Assembly: GCA_002336845.1 (NCBI GenBank)
Contig: DDEX01000053.1
Span: 1 to 64,000 of the forward strand
Direction: 5' to 3'
Source of the DNA: Rhodobacteraceae bacterium UBA1943
GTDB taxonomy: Bacteria > Pseudomonadota > Alphaproteobacteria > Rhodobacterales > Rhodobacteraceae
DNA length: 64,000 nucleotides
Shown here: positions 1-8,307 of the stretch, one piece after another
How the letters are laid out: each line of letters opens with the position of its first letter
Numbering within the stretch: the stretch's first letter is position 1
Made by a program: the position numbers and the translations under genes
Notes under the pieces: generated by a model
Told to the model about the DNA's origin: nothing
The model's input: the letters and a program-made list of their open reading frames with translations, nothing else
Databases searched by the model: none

Positions 1-432
1 CTTGCTGGCGGTGTAGGCTGGCGCCCCCGGAGAGCCGAAGATCGCCCACATTGAGGCGACGTTGACCACCGCCCCCGCCCCCGCCGCCGCCAGCCGGTCC
101 AGCAGCGCGTTGGCCAGCGCAAAGCCCGCCGTCACATTTACCCGCATAACCTCTTCGAAGGGCTCGGTCTCCCACTCCTGCGCGTGGCGCAGCATTCCGG
201 CGCAATTCACCAGCGCGGCCACGGGTCCGGGCGGCAGGGCCGCCAGGACCGCCGCCGTATCGGTGACATCGGCGCGGGCAAAAGCCACGGTGGGGGGCAG
301 ATCGTCGTCGCTGTCCAGCCCGATCGCCTGACAGCGATAGCCTGAGGTGGCCAGCAGCTCGGCCACCGCGCGGCCAATGCCGGTGCCGCCCCCAGTGATC
401 ACCGCCAGCGGCGGCGGAATGTGTTCGGTCAT
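1..432 (-). CDS. SDR-family NAD(P)-dependent oxidoreductase (3' end cut by window edge)
   Basis: Classical short-chain dehydrogenase that would oxidise or reduce a hydroxyl/keto group in the cytoplasm; substrate unknown. Reading leftward from ATG at 432, the Rossmann motif TGGGTGIG is at residues 13-20, the NCAG motif follows at mid-length, and the catalytic Tyr-x-x-x-Lys (YTASK) is reached at residues 140-144, exactly where the window ends, so about 100 C-terminal residues are missing. A good Shine-Dalgarno (GGAGAAGG) precedes the start. It follows the GldA-like gene by 10 bases and is probably co-transcribed with it from the operator at 1581. Family assignment is firm; role is inferred only from the locus. 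Confidence 0.85.
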   Translation of the reverse strand, partial: MTEHIPPPLAVITGGGTGIGRAVAELLATSGYRCQAIGLDSDDDLPPTVAFARADVTDTAAVLAALPPGPVAALVNCAGMLRHAQEWETEPFEEVMRVNVTAGFALANALLDRLAAAGAGAVVNVASMWAIFGSPGAPAYTASK

Positions 433-442
433 GTCCTTCTCC

Positions 443-1567
443 TCAACCGGCGCAGCGCGCGCCCTCATGGTTTTCAGCCTCGACGGCTTCGATGGCCGCA
501 ATCAGTTGCGGCAGGTCCAATGGCCGCGGAAAATTCAGCATGTGGCGGACAGGCAGCGAGGCCTCGGCCACCGCACGGATCTGCGCGGGCGTCACCGTTT
601 GACCGATCAGTGCGGCCAGAGTGCGGGGCAGGCCTGCTGCGGTGTAAAGCGATGACAGCTCGGCAGGCAGCGGCTGGTCCAGCAGACGGTGATGCACCAC
701 AAGCCCCCAAGCCACCTGAAATCCGTGCGGCGCAATGGCTCCGCCGGGCAAAAGCGGCACGCCCCGCGTCAGAGCATGGGGCACCGACAGGCCGCCACTT
801 TCAAAGCCAAGGCCGGCCATCAGGATCATCGCCTCCACCGCAGCCTCAAAGGCCAGGGTCGGCTGGCCGGTGCCTGCTGCGGCCAGCGCCGCCACGCCAT
901 GTTCCAGAAGGACCGCTTGGCATTCAGCAGCGATGACGCTGGCCAGCCGCGGCGGTCTTGCAAGGAACATCGTCGTCCCCTGGCCCATGGCGCAGGCCTC
1001 GGCCTCGGCCTTCTTGGAGAGCGCATCACCCAACCCGGCGGCGAACATTGCCCGCGGCGCTGTGGCCAGAAGCGCGGTGTCCACCACCACGAAATCAGGG
1101 CTGCGACGCAGGTGGCGAACCTCGGCCAGATGCCCCGCCTCGTCATAAAGCACATAGTTCTTTGAGGTCGGCGCATCGTTCGAAGCGACTGTGGGCAGCG
1201 TGATAAGCGCAAGGCCACGCCGGTCGGCCAATGCCTTACCCGCGTCGATCGCACGGCCCCCCCCTGCCGCGATCACCACCTGCGGCCGATGCGCGCCAAG
1301 TGTGGCATCAAGCTCCGCCGCCGTTCCCGGCAACAGCTTGCCCGCGAAGGGAAGCACCTCCAGCGACACACCTGCCGCCGCACAACTGGCCGCAATCCGC
1401 GCGCCGATCAGCGGCAGGATCACGGCATCGGCCAACAGCACCGCCGAACAGCCAAGTTGTGCGGCAAAGGCCCCGGTGCAGTCCAGCACACCTTGGCCCT
1501 GCACATAGCGGCCGGGGCCACCGAACACCGTCATTCCGGCGCTAAACACATCCAGCGGTTGGGTCAT
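443..1567 (-). CDS. Iron/zinc-dependent alcohol dehydrogenase, glycerol dehydrogenase (GldA)-like
   Basis: Predicted NAD-dependent metal alcohol dehydrogenase acting on a glycerol-like polyol or its ketose. The nucleotide-binding GGGRAIDAGK stretch is near residues 102-111, the PTVASNDAPTS signature follows, and the metal ligands of the family appear as Asp181 (GLGDALS), His264 (SVPHALT) and His281 (APHGFQ). Length (374 aa) is normal for GldA. Three consecutive ATGs lie at 1573, 1570 and 1567; the Shine-Dalgarno GGAAGG abuts the first, so the third is best spaced and is used here. First gene of a leftward pair with the SDR, and divergent from the shikimate-dehydrogenase-like gene across a shared palindromic operator. 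Confidence 0.85.
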   Translation of the reverse strand: MTQPLDVFSAGMTVFGGPGRYVQGQGVLDCTGAFAAQLGCSAVLLADAVILPLIGARIAASCAAAGVSLEVLPFAGKLLPGTAAELDATLGAHRPQVVIAAGGGRAIDAGKALADRRGLALITLPTVASNDAPTSKNYVLYDEAGHLAEVRHLRRSPDFVVVDTALLATAPRAMFAAGLGDALSKKAEAEACAMGQGTTMFLARPPRLASVIAAECQAVLLEHGVAALAAAGTGQPTLAFEAAVEAMILMAGLGFESGGLSVPHALTRGVPLLPGGAIAPHGFQVAWGLVVHHRLLDQPLPAELSSLYTAAGLPRTLAALIGQTVTPAQIRAVAEASLPVRHMLNFPRPLDLPQLIAAIEAVEAENHEGARCAG

Positions 1568-1580
1568 CATCATCCTTCCG

Positions 1581-1600
1581 TATGATATATGATATATGTT
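1581..1600. promoter_or_regulatory. Shared AT-rich operator, copy 1 (putative GntR site)
   Basis: The intergenic spacer between the divergent GldA-like and AroE-like genes contains TATGATATATGATATATGTT. Its core ATATATGATATATGT recurs exactly at 8267-8281, and the 13-base core ATATATGATATAT recurs at 12168-12180. The AT stretch stands out in a GC-rich background. Position between divergent starts suggests control of both directions. The likely binder is the GntR protein encoded at 9801-10493; this is inference. Confidence 0.7.
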
Positions 1601-1647
1601 ATTGCCGAACCTGCAAGTCCGCTCTTTCTGAGCTAAGGAGGAAACCC

Positions 1648-2430
1648 ATGATCACAGGAACCACCCGATTCACCCCGCTTCTGGCGCATCCCAGCCGCCA
1701 TGTGCGCACGCCCGGTGTCTTCAATGCCGAATGCGCCGCGCGCGGGCTTGACATGGTCATGGTGCCGCTGGACGTCACACCCGCCGGGCTGGCCGCCACT
1801 GTCGCGGCGCTGCGCGGTGTTGCGAACCTTGCGGGTATGGTGGTGACCATTCCACACAAGGGCGCGGTCGCCGCATTGTGCGACCGGCTGACCGGCGCGG
1901 CGGAAATGCTGGGCGTCTGCAACATCATTCGGCGCGAACCCGATGGCAGCCTGACCGGCGCCATGTTCGATGGTGAGGGATTTGTCGCGGGGCTGCGGCA
2001 GGAAGGATATGAACCTTCGGGCAAATCCGTGCTGCTGGTTGGCGCGGGTGGTGCTGCGGCGGGTCTGGCCCATGCGCTGGCTGCAGCAGGAGTGGCGCGG
2101 CTGACCATCGCCAACCGTTCGCCAGATAAGGCCGAGGCGCTGGCTTCGGACCTGCGCGCTGTCTTTCCGGGCGTCAACATCGGCGCCGGTCCGGCAGATC
2201 CGGCGGGATATGATCTGGCTATCAACGGAACCTCGCTGGGAATGCATGAGGGGGACGCGCTGCCTTTCGATGCTGCCCGGCTGTTGCCCGGAACGCTGGT
2301 GGCAGAGGTGGTGATGCAGCCTGATGTGACGCCTCTGCTGACCGCCGCTGCCGCGCGGGGCTGCAGGGTGCATAAGGGGGTTCACATGATCACGGCGCAG
2401 GTGCGGCTTCTGGTCGATTTCCTCGCCTGA
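1648..2430 (+). CDS. Shikimate dehydrogenase family protein (AroE-like, catabolic context)
   Basis: NAD(P)-dependent dehydrogenase of the shikimate/quinate dehydrogenase fold, 260 aa. Catalytic Lys71 (TIPHK), Asn92 (GVCNII) and Asp108 (MFDGEG) are present, as is the Rossmann GAGGAAAG at about 132-139. The N-terminal substrate-binding element, normally HSxSPxxHN, is here HPSRHVRTPGVFN, so the carboxylate-binding serines are altered. That argues for a substrate other than shikimate. The start at 1648 follows AAGGAGG; an in-frame upstream ATG at 1582 lies inside the operator. It is divergent from the GldA-like gene and convergent with the transporter permease. Probably a sugar- or cyclitol-acid dehydrogenase of this locus rather than the biosynthetic AroE. 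Confidence 0.8.
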   Translation: MITGTTRFTPLLAHPSRHVRTPGVFNAECAARGLDMVMVPLDVTPAGLAATVAALRGVANLAGMVVTIPHKGAVAALCDRLTGAAEMLGVCNIIRREPDGSLTGAMFDGEGFVAGLRQEGYEPSGKSVLLVGAGGAAAGLAHALAAAGVARLTIANRSPDKAEALASDLRAVFPGVNIGAGPADPAGYDLAINGTSLGMHEGDALPFDAARLLPGTLVAEVVMQPDVTPLLTAAAARGCRVHKGVHMITAQVRLLVDFLA

Positions 2431-2434
2431 CCTG

Positions 2435-2464
2435 AAGGGGCTCGCATCCATATGCGGGCCCCTT
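2435..2464. terminator. Bidirectional hairpin terminator between convergent genes
   Basis: A 13-base inverted repeat with one mismatch (AAGGGGCTCGCAT / ATGCGGGCCCCTT) and a 4-base loop lies between the stop of the AroE-like gene (2430) and that of the permease (2469). Placement between convergent stops supports a terminator serving both strands. Confidence 0.75.
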
Positions 2465-2468
2465 ACTA

Positions 2469-3500
2469 TCAGACCCGGCGCTTGGCGCTTGCGCCCATGC
2501 CTTGCAGCAGCACCGCAAGAATGATGATCACGCCCTTGATGATCTGCTGAGGATAGGCCGGAACACTCATCAGGTTCATGATGTTGCCAATCAGGCCCAG
2601 GATCAGCACGCCGACCATGGTTTGCACCACAGTGCCCTTGCCGCCCGACAAGAGCGCCCCGCCGATCACGCAGGCTGCGATGGCATCAAGCTCCAGCCCC
2701 ACCCCGGTGACCGGGGTGCCGACCGAAGTACGCGCCGTCACCATCACCCCGGCCAATGCCGACAGCCCGCCGCAGATCGTATAGGCCAGAAGCTTATAGC
2801 GCCACACCGGCAGCCCGGCCAGCCGTACGGCGGTTTCGTTGCTGCCCGTCGCCACGGTCAGTCGCCCCCAACTGGTGCAGCGCAGCAGAACCACGAACAG
2901 GACAATGATCAACAGCGCTGCCACGATGGGCCAGGGCGTGCCCAACCCTGGCACCCCCTTGGCGCCGAACGCGGTCAGAATCTGGGCCGTGGGCAATTCG
3001 CGCGGGAACCGCACCGGCTGGCCGTTCGACAGCATATAGGCGATGCCGCGCGCCATGGTCATCATCGCCAATGTGGCGACGAAACTGGCCATGCCAAAGC
3101 CCGCAACAAGGATGCCGTTCACCGCGCCAAGCAATGTGCCGCAAGCCATGGCGGCCAACACGCAAAGTATCAGCGCCGCCCCCCCCTCTATCGGCAGGGC
3201 GGGCATCGCCATGGCAACCACCATGCCGCCGATGGCCGCCACGGACCCAACCGACAGGTCTATCCCCCCAGTCAGGACCACCAGCAGCATTCCGATCGAC
3301 ACCAGGGCCAGCGGTGCAAGCTGGCGCAACAGGTTGTAGATGTTCTGCAAGGTCAGGAAATGTTCCGATAGCACAGCCGAAGCGACGATCAACGCCGCCA
3401 ACATGATGTAGATGTTCCAGTCGATCAGCAGCGTCAGCAGGCCGCGCCGCGCCGGGTTACGGTTCTGCACCGCACCGATTGTTGTTGTTTCAGTGGACAT
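2469..3500 (-). CDS. Sugar ABC transporter permease, RbsC/BPD_transp_2 family
   Basis: Inner-membrane permease of a ribose-type (CUT2) importer, 343 aa, with 8-10 predicted hydrophobic segments. The family signature GGIDLSVGS follows the third segment (about residues 78-86), and the conserved GLELDAIAACVIGG and GGKGTV motifs occur near the C terminus. Its start overlaps the upstream ATPase by 11 bases, so the two are translationally coupled. Last gene of the leftward set transketolase N, transketolase C, binding protein, ATPase, permease; a terminator hairpin follows at once. The imported sugar or polyol is not identifiable from the permease. Confidence 0.9.
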   Translation of the reverse strand: MSTETTTIGAVQNRNPARRGLLTLLIDWNIYIMLAALIVASAVLSEHFLTLQNIYNLLRQLAPLALVSIGMLLVVLTGGIDLSVGSVAAIGGMVVAMAMPALPIEGGAALILCVLAAMACGTLLGAVNGILVAGFGMASFVATLAMMTMARGIAYMLSNGQPVRFPRELPTAQILTAFGAKGVPGLGTPWPIVAALLIIVLFVVLLRCTSWGRLTVATGSNETAVRLAGLPVWRYKLLAYTICGGLSALAGVMVTARTSVGTPVTGVGLELDAIAACVIGGALLSGGKGTVVQTMVGVLILGLIGNIMNLMSVPAYPQQIIKGVIIILAVLLQGMGASAKRRV

Positions 3501-4977
3501 TGTCCCGCCCCATTGCCAGTTCGATGATGCCTTCCTCGGTCAGCGTCGGGCCAGAAAGCTCTCCGGCCACATGACCCGCGCGCATGACCAGCACGCGGTC
3601 ACACATGCCGATCAGTTCCAGCATTTCAGAAGACACCATCACCACGGCCGCCCCAGTGGCGGCCAATTCATTGATCACACGGTAGATTTCTACCTTTGCG
3701 CCGACATCGACGCCGCGCGTGGGTTCGTCCAACAGCAGGATCTCGCAGCGTGAGACGAGCGACTTCATCAGCGCCACCTTCTGCTGGTTGCCGCCCGACA
3801 GGGTGCCCGCCTCAGCCTCAAGACTGGCCGCCTTCAACCGTAGCCGCTCGCGCAGTCCTTGCGCCGCCGCGCGCTCGCGCCCCCCGCGCAGAATGCCGAA
3901 AAGGCCCAGATGGGGGTTCACCGGCGTCAGCATCGCGTTTGTCAGGATCGGCAGATCCAGAAGCACGCCCTGCTGCTTGCGGTCCTCGGGAACCAGGCCT
4001 ATTCCGGCGCGTATCGCATCGCCTGGACTGCGTATCACCTGCTGCTGGCCGTTGAGCCTTAGCTCGCCCGTCGCCGGATCGGCGCCGAAGATCGCACGCA
4101 GAACCTCGGTCCTGCCCGCGCCGACAAGGCCGCCGATGCCCACCACCTCGCCCCGACGGACCGAGAAACTTACATTCTGCACCAGCGGTGTGGTCAGGCC
4201 CCGCACCTCAAGCGCCACTGGGCCAAGGTTCGTCTGCCGCGCCGGGAAGAAATCCGACAGTTCCCGCCCGATCATAAGCCGCGTCAGGCTGTCATGGTCG
4301 AGCGTTGCGGTTTCCCACGTCCCGACGGTCGCGCCATCCTTCAGCACGGTCACCCGGTCGCAGAGTGCGAAGATCTCATCCAGCCGGTGCGAGATATAGA
4401 TGACGCAAACCCCACGGTCGCGCAGCCGCCGCACCAGCGCGAAAAGCTTTTCCGTCTCATGCGCGGTCAGCACCGCGGTCGGCTCATCCAGCACAAGGAT
4501 CGAACAATCCCGCGACAGCGCCTTGCAGATCTCGACCACCTGCTGCATCGCCACCGGCAGATCGCCAGCAAACGCGCGGGGGTTCACCTCGGGAAAGCCC
4601 ATATCGGCAAGAAGTTCCGCCGCGCGCCGTTCCATCCCGCGCCGATCCAGCCAGAAATCGCGGCCAAGACGTTCCAGTAGGATATTTTCGGCCACGCTCA
4701 GATGGCGGGCCAAAGAGAACTCCTGATAGATCACCGAGACCCCACGGCGCAGAGCATCCTGCGGGCTGCGGATCTCGGCAGGGGCGCCATTGATGCGGAT
4801 TTCGCCGCCCTGATGGTCATAGGCCCCGGCCAGAATCTTCATCAAGGTCGATTTACCGGCGCCGTTCTCGCCCATAAGGGCATGAACCTCGCCCGAGCGG
4901 GCGCTGAAGGCTGCGCCGCGAAGAGCTGCGATCCCCCCGAATTCCTTTGCGATGCCTTGCATCTGCAAGCGTTCCAT
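3490..4977 (-). CDS. Sugar ABC transporter ATP-binding protein, RbsA/MglA type (double ABC domain)
   Basis: Cytoplasmic ATPase energising the CUT2 importer, 495 aa, with two fused nucleotide-binding domains. The first has a full Walker A (GENGAGKST, about residues 36-44) and Walker B (ILVLDEPTAVL). The second has the usual degenerate A site (GLVGAGRTE), an SGGNQQK signature and DEPTRGVD Walker B. It lies downstream of the binding-protein gene across a strong hairpin and overlaps the permease start. Confidence 0.93.
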   Translation of the reverse strand: MERLQMQGIAKEFGGIAALRGAAFSARSGEVHALMGENGAGKSTLMKILAGAYDHQGGEIRINGAPAEIRSPQDALRRGVSVIYQEFSLARHLSVAENILLERLGRDFWLDRRGMERRAAELLADMGFPEVNPRAFAGDLPVAMQQVVEICKALSRDCSILVLDEPTAVLTAHETEKLFALVRRLRDRGVCVIYISHRLDEIFALCDRVTVLKDGATVGTWETATLDHDSLTRLMIGRELSDFFPARQTNLGPVALEVRGLTTPLVQNVSFSVRRGEVVGIGGLVGAGRTEVLRAIFGADPATGELRLNGQQQVIRSPGDAIRAGIGLVPEDRKQQGVLLDLPILTNAMLTPVNPHLGLFGILRGGRERAAAQGLRERLRLKAASLEAEAGTLSGGNQQKVALMKSLVSRCEILLLDEPTRGVDVGAKVEIYRVINELAATGAAVVMVSSEMLELIGMCDRVLVMRAGHVAGELSGPTLTEEGIIELAMGRDNVH

Positions 4978-5000
4978 AGAGCCCTCCCCTGCTCAACGGT

Positions 5001-5024
5001 GCCCGGGCGGCAAACCGCCCGGGC
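5001..5024 (-). terminator. Intra-operon GC hairpin after the binding-protein gene
   Basis: A perfect 10-base inverted repeat (GCCCGGGCGG / CCGCCCGGGC) with a 4-base loop lies just past the stop of the binding-protein gene (5034) and before the ATPase start (4977). No T-run follows. Such hairpins commonly stabilise the upstream binding-protein mRNA and lower downstream expression. Attenuation is inferred from position. Confidence 0.6.
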
Positions 5025-5033
5025 CTTCGGGCG

Positions 5034-6272
5034 TCAGCCCCGCAGTTCGCTGATCGTCTTCACCGGCGGCACGGTGTATTTGAAGAACGGGTTGGCCGGA
5101 TCGGCGTCATAAACGCTGTCCACCGTGTCCTTCGTCACGATCTGGGACGGGAAATATGACCCGAGCGGCAGGTTGTTCGCATCCAGCCCCTTGTCGAAGA
5201 TCTGGTGGATCAGTTCCACCGCCGCTTCGCCTGTCTCGGAACCTGCATTCAGGCCAGTCACCAGCATATCGCCCGATTTCACCAGATCCAGCGCCACGCG
5301 GAAGCCGTCGGCGGCGCAGGCGACATGAACCTTGCCCTTCAGCCCGGCGTTTTCCAGCGCAGTCAGCGCACCGATCCCCATAAAGTCATTCTCGGCCAGG
5401 ATCAGGTTCAACTCGCTGCCATGCGCGGTCAGAATGTCCTCGGCGGCGTCCAGCCCGCCCTCTTCGGTCCACAGGCCGACGCCCATGGCGCGCACATCGA
5501 ACTTTGCCTCGGGATATGTGAACGATCCGCCGGTTTTCAGCTCTTGGAACTTTTTGAAACCCGCGAGCATGGCGTCTTCCTTGCTCATACCCAGCCCAAG
5601 CTGTTCAGAGCGTTCATAGATGATGCCGGTGATCATCCCATTCACGCGGCTTTCCGAAGTGGAATTTCCAACGGTGCCAAGGATCGCCGCCGCAGTGATC
5701 TGCGCATCGGCGCCCATGGTTTGCGCCACATAGCGCCCGGCCTCGAACCCGTTGCCATAGGGGTTGGCCAGCACGGTCGTGACCAGCGGGCTGTCATCGG
5801 GCACGGTGCCCAGGGCGATCACCGGAATCCCGGCATCCACGGCGCGCTGAGCATCCGATGCGGCGGCGGCAAGGTCGGTCGGGTCCAGCACGATCACATC
5901 AACGCCCTTGGCGATGAAGGCGTCGATCTGTGCGCTTGTCTTGGCCGGGTCACCATCGGCCACCTGCACATCCAGCTCATAGCCATATTCCGACGCCTTG
6001 GCCTTTGCCGTATCGACCACCGACACGAACCACGGGTTGCCCAGCGTGATCTCTGTCCAGCCGATCACCAGTTTATGGGACGGATCGCGCGGCGCGGTAG
6101 GCAGTGCCTTCGCAATATCGCTGCGGTCGGCCATCGAGGGGTCGATCACCCCGGACAGGGCCGAATTCGGCAGCAGGGTATAGATTTCAGCCTTGTCCTG
6201 CGCCTTGGCGGGTAAGGCCAGCAGCAGCGCAGCCGAGGACAGCAGCGCAAACACCGTTCTGGAATGGAACAT
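5034..6272 (-). CDS. Periplasmic sugar-binding protein (type I, RbsB-like)
   Basis: Exported solute receptor for the adjacent RbsAC-type transporter, 412 aa. A Sec signal peptide is clear (hydrophobic core then ALPAKA cleavage at about residue 24). The mature part has the type I periplasmic-binding pattern: LVIGWTEITLGNPWF near residue 68, then SAQIDAFIAKGVDVIVLDPTD. It is about 100 residues longer than ribose-binding protein because of an N-terminal extension after the signal peptide, as seen in a large subfamily of alphaproteobacterial sugar receptors. It follows the transketolase pair and precedes the ATPase. Ligand unknown; the co-transcribed transketolase suggests a ketose or something converted to one. 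Confidence 0.88.
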   Translation of the reverse strand: MFHSRTVFALLSSAALLLALPAKAQDKAEIYTLLPNSALSGVIDPSMADRSDIAKALPTAPRDPSHKLVIGWTEITLGNPWFVSVVDTAKAKASEYGYELDVQVADGDPAKTSAQIDAFIAKGVDVIVLDPTDLAAAASDAQRAVDAGIPVIALGTVPDDSPLVTTVLANPYGNGFEAGRYVAQTMGADAQITAAAILGTVGNSTSESRVNGMITGIIYERSEQLGLGMSKEDAMLAGFKKFQELKTGGSFTYPEAKFDVRAMGVGLWTEEGGLDAAEDILTAHGSELNLILAENDFMGIGALTALENAGLKGKVHVACAADGFRVALDLVKSGDMLVTGLNAGSETGEAAVELIHQIFDKGLDANNLPLGSYFPSQIVTKDTVDSVYDADPANPFFKYTVPPVKTISELRG

Positions 6273-6346
6273 CTCTCTCTCCCTTGTGGCAGCCCGGGGT
6301 CTGCCCCAGGCCTGTTCTCGCCCGCGCCCTCCCGGCGCGGGATTGG

Positions 6347-7333
6347 TCAGCCGATGGTCTCTCGGACCACCGCCTCGATCCCGGCCTCATCCAGCCGGTA
6401 ATGCGCATAAAGATGGCTGGGCGGAGCAATCAGCGCGTATTCGTCGCGAATGCCATGCCGCACCAGTCGCGCCGGGCTGCCTGCCTCGGCCAGAACTTCG
6501 GCCACCGCCGCACCAAGACCGCCAAGGATGTTGTGCTCCTCGATCGTCAGGATAAACTTCGACCGGGCGGCGGCCTCCAGAATGGCGTCGCGGTCGATGG
6601 GTTTGACCGTGGCCATGTCCAGCACGCCGACGCTGCGCCCCTCAGCCGCCAGCTTGCGCGCCACCTGCACCGAAGGATGCACGGGCAGGCCGCAGGCGAT
6701 GATCGTCACCTCTTCGCCGCGCGCATGTTCGGTGGCCTTGCCGAAAACGAAAGGTTGCGTCGGGTCGTAAAGGTCCGGCTCGCGCCCGCGTCCCGTGCGG
6801 AAGTAGATCGGGCGGTCATGGTCGGCGCTGGCGCGGATTGCGGCCTCTAGTTGCGGGCCGTCGGCGGTGGACACCACCGTCAGATCGGCAATTGACCGCA
6901 TTGTGCCGATATCCTCGGTCGCATGGTGCGATGTACCGTAAAAGCCCATGGAAATGCCGGTGTGATGCCCGATCAGGCGAACCGGCAACGCGCAATAGGC
7001 AACATCCATGCGGATCTGTTCGCAGGTCAGCAGACCCAGAAACGAGGCAAAGGTCGCGACATAGGGCATCATCCTCGTGGTCGCGAGGCCAGCGGCGGCA
7101 GAGACCATGTTCTGCTCGGAAATCCCAAAACCGATGTAGCGGTCGGGATAGCGTTCGGCAAAACGGTTCAGCCCGTTGGAGTATTGCAGGTCGGCCGAGC
7201 CGGCCACCACCGGATGCCCCGCCTCGACCAGCGAGATCAACCCGTTCGACAGGTGGTCCAGCCCCGGGTTCTTCATGTTCAGCTCGCGGTAGTGCCACGA
7301 GTTCGGCGATTGAGGGCGGCTTTGGATATTCAT
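6347..7333 (-). CDS. Transketolase, C-terminal (pyrimidine-binding) subunit
   Basis: Second half of a split, thiamine-diphosphate-dependent transketolase, 328 aa. It carries the Pyr domain with the conserved catalytic glutamate at Glu73 (GISEQNMVSAAAG) and the C-terminal transketolase domain. Its ATG lies one base beyond the stop of the N-terminal subunit gene, so the chains should be made in equal amounts and assemble. Split transketolases in catabolic loci often act on special ketose phosphates (AptAB on apulose 4-phosphate, SqwGH on sulfofructose); nothing here identifies which. No kinase is adjacent, which is odd for a phosphate-using transketolase. An internal ATG at residue 20 is an alternative start. 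Confidence 0.88.
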   Translation of the reverse strand: MNIQSRPQSPNSWHYRELNMKNPGLDHLSNGLISLVEAGHPVVAGSADLQYSNGLNRFAERYPDRYIGFGISEQNMVSAAAGLATTRMMPYVATFASFLGLLTCEQIRMDVAYCALPVRLIGHHTGISMGFYGTSHHATEDIGTMRSIADLTVVSTADGPQLEAAIRASADHDRPIYFRTGRGREPDLYDPTQPFVFGKATEHARGEEVTIIACGLPVHPSVQVARKLAAEGRSVGVLDMATVKPIDRDAILEAAARSKFILTIEEHNILGGLGAAVAEVLAEAGSPARLVRHGIRDEYALIAPPSHLYAHYRLDEAGIEAVVRETIG

Positions 7334-7334
7334 G

Positions 7335-8204
7335 TCAGATCACCTTGGACAGGATTTCTTGCCGCGCCGCCTCGGCGTCGGTCGGGTCGAGATAGCCAAG
7401 GTGCCAGCCCGGCTCGGTTTCCATGTAGCTGACGCCCTTGCCCTTCAGTGTGCGGGCGATGATGCAGCAGGGTTTGTGCCGCGACACATCCGCCTTGACC
7501 CGTCGCAGGGTGGCGGTCAGCGCCACAATGTCGTGGCCGTCCACCACATGCACGTCCCAGCCGAAGGCGCGCCATTTCTCGTCCAGCGGCTCAATCCCCA
7601 TCACGTCATCGACGGCGCCGTCGAGTTGGAACCCGTTGCGGTCCACAATGGCGACAAGGCGGTTCAGTTTGTGATGGGCGGCCCCGATGGCGGCCTCCCA
7701 CACCTGGCCTTCCTGCATCTCGCCATCGCCCAGCATCACAAAGGTGGTGAAATCACGGCCCTGCATCCGCCCGCCCAAGGCCATACCCAGCCCGTTCGAC
7801 AGCGCGTGCCCGATGGAGCCGGACGAGAAATCAACCCCCGGCACCTTGCGCATATCGGGGTGATCACCCAGCGGATTGCCCAGCCTTGTGTAGCCGTTGA
7901 GCACCTCGACCGGGATATAGCCCTTTTCGGCCAGGATCGGGAACAAACCAACCGCCGCATGGCCCTTGCCCATCAGGAAACGGTCGCGGTCTGGGTGCTT
8001 TGGATCAGCCTCCAGCCGCATCACATCATAGTAAAGCGCGGCAAAGATCTCGGCAGCGGAAAACACGCTGGTGTAATGCCCGACCTTGGCAATCTCGATC
8101 AGGCGGATGGTCTCCAGCCGGATGAATTGCGCACGATCGCGTAGACGGGCCACCTCGGCCTCAGTCGGTTGAAAGTCATTTCTGAGCGGTGCTGTCACAC
8201 CCAT
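7335..8204 (-). CDS. Transketolase, N-terminal (TPP-binding) subunit
   Basis: First half of the split transketolase, 289 aa. The thiamine-diphosphate motif begins GDGEMQEG at residues 159-166 and ends with Asn190. Transketolase-type histidines are present at His43 and His82 (MGKGHAAVG). The start has a strong Shine-Dalgarno (GGGAGGAA). It is the first gene of the leftward operon, 60 bases from operator copy 2, and is divergent from the aldehyde dehydrogenase. The enzyme would move a two-carbon ketol unit between sugars in the cytoplasm. Family is firm; substrate unknown. Confidence 0.9.
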   Translation of the reverse strand: MGVTAPLRNDFQPTEAEVARLRDRAQFIRLETIRLIEIAKVGHYTSVFSAAEIFAALYYDVMRLEADPKHPDRDRFLMGKGHAAVGLFPILAEKGYIPVEVLNGYTRLGNPLGDHPDMRKVPGVDFSSGSIGHALSNGLGMALGGRMQGRDFTTFVMLGDGEMQEGQVWEAAIGAAHHKLNRLVAIVDRNGFQLDGAVDDVMGIEPLDEKWRAFGWDVHVVDGHDIVALTATLRRVKADVSRHKPCCIIARTLKGKGVSYMETEPGWHLGYLDPTDAEAARQEILSKVI

Positions 8205-8263
8205 TTCCTCCCTCGGGCGCCGCGCAAGCGCGACAACGAATCCTTGCTAGGTCACGATGTAAC

Positions 8264-8281
8264 ATCATATATGATATATGT
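8264..8281. promoter_or_regulatory. Shared AT-rich operator, copy 2
   Basis: The spacer between the divergent transketolase and aldehyde dehydrogenase genes contains ATCATATATGATATATGT. Its first 12 bases, ATCATATATGAT (8264-8275), are a perfect palindrome, identical to that at 12165-12176. The site is 28 bases before the aldehyde dehydrogenase start and 60 before the transketolase start, fitting repression of both directions. Confidence 0.72.
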
Positions 8282-8307
8282 CACCGGGAAAATTCGGGAG
8301 GAAGAGG

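Noticed and set aside
6347..8204. Naming the split transketolase AptAB (apulose 4-phosphate) or SqwGH (sulfofructose)
   Set aside because: Neither an apulose kinase nor sulfosugar enzymes are present in the locus; subunit architecture alone does not identify the substrate.
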